DNA of 64,000 nucleotides from Phoebastria nigripes (taxonomy: Eukaryota; Chordata; Aves; Procellariiformes; Diomedeidae), in NCBI GenBank assembly GCA_035582835.1, contig JAYKAV010003132.1, positions 1,861,855-1,925,854 on the forward strand, in the 5' to 3' direction. How positions within the stretch are numbered: position 1 is the stretch's first letter; every line of letters starts with the position of its first letter. Under the pieces are notes generated by a model. The model was not told the origin of the DNA and did no database searches. It saw nothing but the letters and a program-made list of their open reading frames with translations. Of this stretch, positions 61,792 to 64,000 are shown in pieces. The translations under genes and the position numbers were made by a program.

Positions 61792-62273
61792 CAAGGGGAA
61801 GAGTTCATTGCAATGTTAAACCCTATGGTCTGGTCCAAAGGGACCAGGGGCGGAGATTGTAATGGATATACCTTTAAATTGTTATAACCCATGATTTGAG
61901 TTGCATGTTATGGGAATTACCATAGCAGGAACCACCCGAACCAGTGGAGGACAAGTCTTACAAGAAGCAATGCAAGTGCAGCAGTGACCCAACCTGAGCT
62001 GGCTTTGGTGCCCAATAACCACGCAACACACCACCTCTCCTGTCCTGAGTGACCACCATAACAGATGGAGCCCAAAGTCATGGACTAAATGAACTCAATA
62101 GACATTTTATGGACATTTGTGGGCATTTTATGGGCATTTTATGGACATTCTACAGGGGTGGTCCATAGACTAAGCGAATGATATCTGTGTATTATATCAA
62201 GGATGGGAAGGGGTGTGGTGGTTAATGAGGTTGTATCGAATAGTGTGGTACCTGAGCATGATGTAAATGGTAT
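61792..62273 (+). other. 3' internal region of the gene-less retroelement
   Basis: About 480 bases with no recognisable envelope or polymerase sequence. It contains a short repeat (62101-62154) and leads into the purine tract. Confidence 0.5.
62101..62154 (+). repeat. 10-11 bp tandem repeat (gcattttatgg)
   Basis: Five units of gacattttatg/gcattttatgg type with a spacing of 10-11 bases, about one DNA helical turn. Confidence 0.8.
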
Positions 62274-62291
62274 GGAATAAGGGGTGAAGAA
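62274..62291 (+). promoter_or_regulatory. Polypurine tract
   Basis: ggaataaggggtgaagaa ends right at the first base of the 3' LTR, interrupted by two T. This is the expected primer site for plus-strand DNA synthesis. Confidence 0.65.
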
Positions 62292-62550
62292 CGTGCTGGT
62301 TTTAGCTGGGATAGAGTTAATTTTCTTCATAGTAGCTCGTATGGGGCTACGTTTTGGATTTGTGCTGAAAACAGTGTTGATAACACAGGGACATTTTCAT
62401 TATTGCTGAGCAGTGNTTACACAGCCTCAATGCCTTTTCTGCTTCTCACACCACCCCACCAGCGAGGAGGCTGGGGGTGCACAAGAAGTTGGGAGGGGAC
62501 ACAGCTGGGACAGCTGACCCCAACTGACCAAAGGGATATTCCATACCATA

Positions 62551-62558
62551 TGACGTCA
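62551..62558 (+). promoter_or_regulatory. CRE-like palindrome in 3' LTR
   Basis: TGACGTCA in the same position as in the 5' LTR, 8 bases before the TATA-like sequence. Confidence 0.6.
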
Positions 62559-62754
62559 TGCTCAGCATATAGAGCTGGAGGAAGAAGAAGGAAGGGGGGG
62601 ACGTTCGGAGTGATGGCGTTTGTCTTCCCAAGTAACCGTTACGCGTGATGGAGCCCTGCTTTCCTGGAGATGGCTGAACACCTGCCTGCCGATGGGAAGT
62701 AGTGAAGGAATTCCTTGTTTTGCTTTGCTTGCGTGCGCGGCTTTTGCTTTACCT

Positions 62755-62760
62755 ATTAAA
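62755..62760 (+). terminator. ATTAAA polyadenylation signal of the 3' LTR
   Basis: ATTAAA followed by ctgtctttatctcaa, the position where element transcripts would be cleaved. Confidence 0.7.
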
Positions 62761-62886
62761 CTGTCTTTATCTCAACCCATGGTTTTTCTCACTTTTACTC
62801 TTCTGATTCTCTCCCCCATCCCACCAGGGAGGAATGAGCAAGCAGCTGTGTGATGCTTAGTTGCCAGCTGGGGTTAAACCATGACA

Positions 62887-62891
62887 TGAGG
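62887..62891 (+). repeat. Target-site duplication, 3' copy (TGAGG)
   Basis: TGAGG after the 3' LTR, an exact match to 60217-60221. Confidence 0.85.
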
Positions 62892-64000
62892 GCATCAAAT
62901 CAATTACATTCATTAGTAGTGGTAGCTAGAGGAATATATTTAAAAAAAAAAAAAAAAAAGTATTGCAATAGAAATAGCAAAATATTTTGAAATACCAGGA
63001 GATTGTGTTAGCATCTCTCCCTAATNTTCTAAAAATAAAAATTCCACAGTCAGACCCCCGAACCTTTATTAAGCACTAACAGAAGGAGAACANATTTTGT
63101 GATGAACCACTAGGCATTCTCAGTTTGGATCAATAGAGCCAGGAGCCACAGGTGCTTAGCCCTTTCGAAACTTGGTGTTTAATTTAGTTAGTTATGCCAT
63201 TTTGGTGCCTGCCTTTAAATCCCTACATCAAAACCTCTTGATCTGCATTTATATGCAACTGTTGTTTATGCTTTTACTTCCAGTTTGATTTGCAGCATAG
63301 ATAAGAGTTCTAAAGTAAAGCTAGCATGTACTGACAAGCTTTATGACACTGTTTTAAATATTGCTGTGGCAAACAAGACTTTAGGACAAAAAAACCAAAA
63401 AAAACCACAACCCAAATCCTAAACAGACGGTAGCTATCAGTATTAGAAAACTGTTTCACTGAATTGCATCCTACATATGAAATTATCAGGTTTCTCTTCA
63501 GTCTCTAGGGATACCCTCTAATCATTTAATTGATTTCTACTTCCAAACCTGCTTCCTCTCCATTGATGGGAAATGGCTGCATAAGGTTTAAAATGTCAAA
63601 GGCCTTTCCAAATGGACTTAAAAACTGACAGCTTTGAACTGCAGGCTCCAGATTGCTGTGAAATTTAGTTCTAATAACTGGATGGTCTGGCTGGAACCCT
63701 TATAGGAGCTCTGAGCTATTGGAAAATATTATGAATAATACAGCCAGACTATAAAGTACGAATGCTCTAAAGTAGCCAAGACACATCTTTGTGTTGCCAT
63801 GTAAAGGTGGGCTGCTGCGTTCAAGCTGCTATCAGGAATGTAACAGGGAATAGTGCTGTGGGAGAAAATACAGCATACACAGTGCCCTTCATCTAAGGAG
63901 TAGTTCCTGCAAATACTGAAGTGGAATGAAAAAACACATCCTTCAAGCACGTTTGCTTCATAACCTGATATTAGAAATAGTGTAAATTTAACTATATAAT
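62892..64000. other. Unique AT-rich non-coding DNA
   Basis: No gene was recognised. An A-run of about 19 lies at 62941-62959 and A-rich simple sequence at 63389-63410. Confidence 0.6.

Larger units (their letters stand above)
60222..62886 (+). mobile_element. Complete non-autonomous LTR retroelement (gene-less provirus)
   Basis: A 2,665-bp element with all the end structures of a provirus: target duplication TGAGG on both sides, two related LTRs (591 and 595 bp), a primer-binding site 8 bases after the 5' LTR, and a purine-rich tract right before the 3' LTR. The 1,479-bp interior has no recognisable gag, protease, polymerase or envelope sequence in any frame. It holds a leader, a 13-unit tandem repeat (61172-61791), a unique tail and a short 11-bp repeat. 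The LTRs differ at roughly 7% of positions by eye, so the insertion is not recent. It must have been moved by proteins supplied by a related full-length element. Alternatives are an internal deletion of a normal provirus or a member of an established gene-less family. The single copy cannot tell these apart. Confidence 0.9.
62292..62886 (+). mobile_element. 3' LTR of the gene-less retroelement
   Basis: Starts CGTGCTGG (the terminal TG has changed to CG) and ends CATGACA. It keeps TGACGTCA at 62551-62558, a TATA-like catatagag at 62567-62575 and an intact ATTAAA at 62755-62760. It differs from the 5' LTR at roughly 40 positions plus small indels. Confidence 0.93.

Overview
The window reads as a stretch of bird nuclear genome with no host protein-coding gene that I can support. 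It is AT-rich and CpG-poor, has long homopolymers and simple repeats, and the longest open frames outside transposons are short, overlap on both strands and look like chance. The bird assignment rests on a fairly young CR1 LINE with the avian-type 3' end (21486-23398) and on endogenous-retrovirus LTRs that I recognise as common in bird genomes. Scattered single Ns and one 250-N gap (43704-43953) point to a draft assembly.

Layout. 1-21485 is mostly unique non-coding DNA with simple repeats, one MIR-like fossil (8331-8470), small CR1 scraps (9786-9834 and 17944-18120) and a MITE-like palindrome (20571-20689). 21486-23398 is a 5'-truncated CR1 carrying the reverse transcriptase half of ORF2, broken by two one-base shifts in homopolymers. 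23399-32616 is unique DNA with a MIR-like fossil and a 130-bp purine-only minisatellite. 32617-34170 is a much older antisense CR1/L3-like LINE of about 1.5 kb, recognisable from residual reverse-transcriptase coding sense. 36749-37278 is a clean solo LTR with a perfect 5-bp target duplication. 38730-39698 is a second, unrelated LTR, probably class I. 46516-47195 is an old antisense CR1. 52190-52970 is an isolated GC- and CpG-rich island. 57513-57650 is an ancient CR1 tail. 60217-62891 is a complete but gene-less LTR element.

The most interesting object is the last one: two LTRs of about 590 bp, a 5-bp target duplication (TGAGG), a lysine-tRNA-type primer-binding site, a purine tract before the 3' LTR, and an internal region of only 1,479 bp. 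In place of gag, pol and env, that region holds 13 degenerate copies of a 48-49 bp tandem repeat. It looks like a non-autonomous retroelement that was mobilised by the proteins of a relative. The solo LTR at 36749 shares its U3 and 3' end with this family but differs in the middle.

Nothing here works as an operon or pathway. The window is best described as intergenic or intronic DNA shaped by several ages of retroposition. A few segments have the texture of conserved non-coding elements, but that cannot be shown without alignment.
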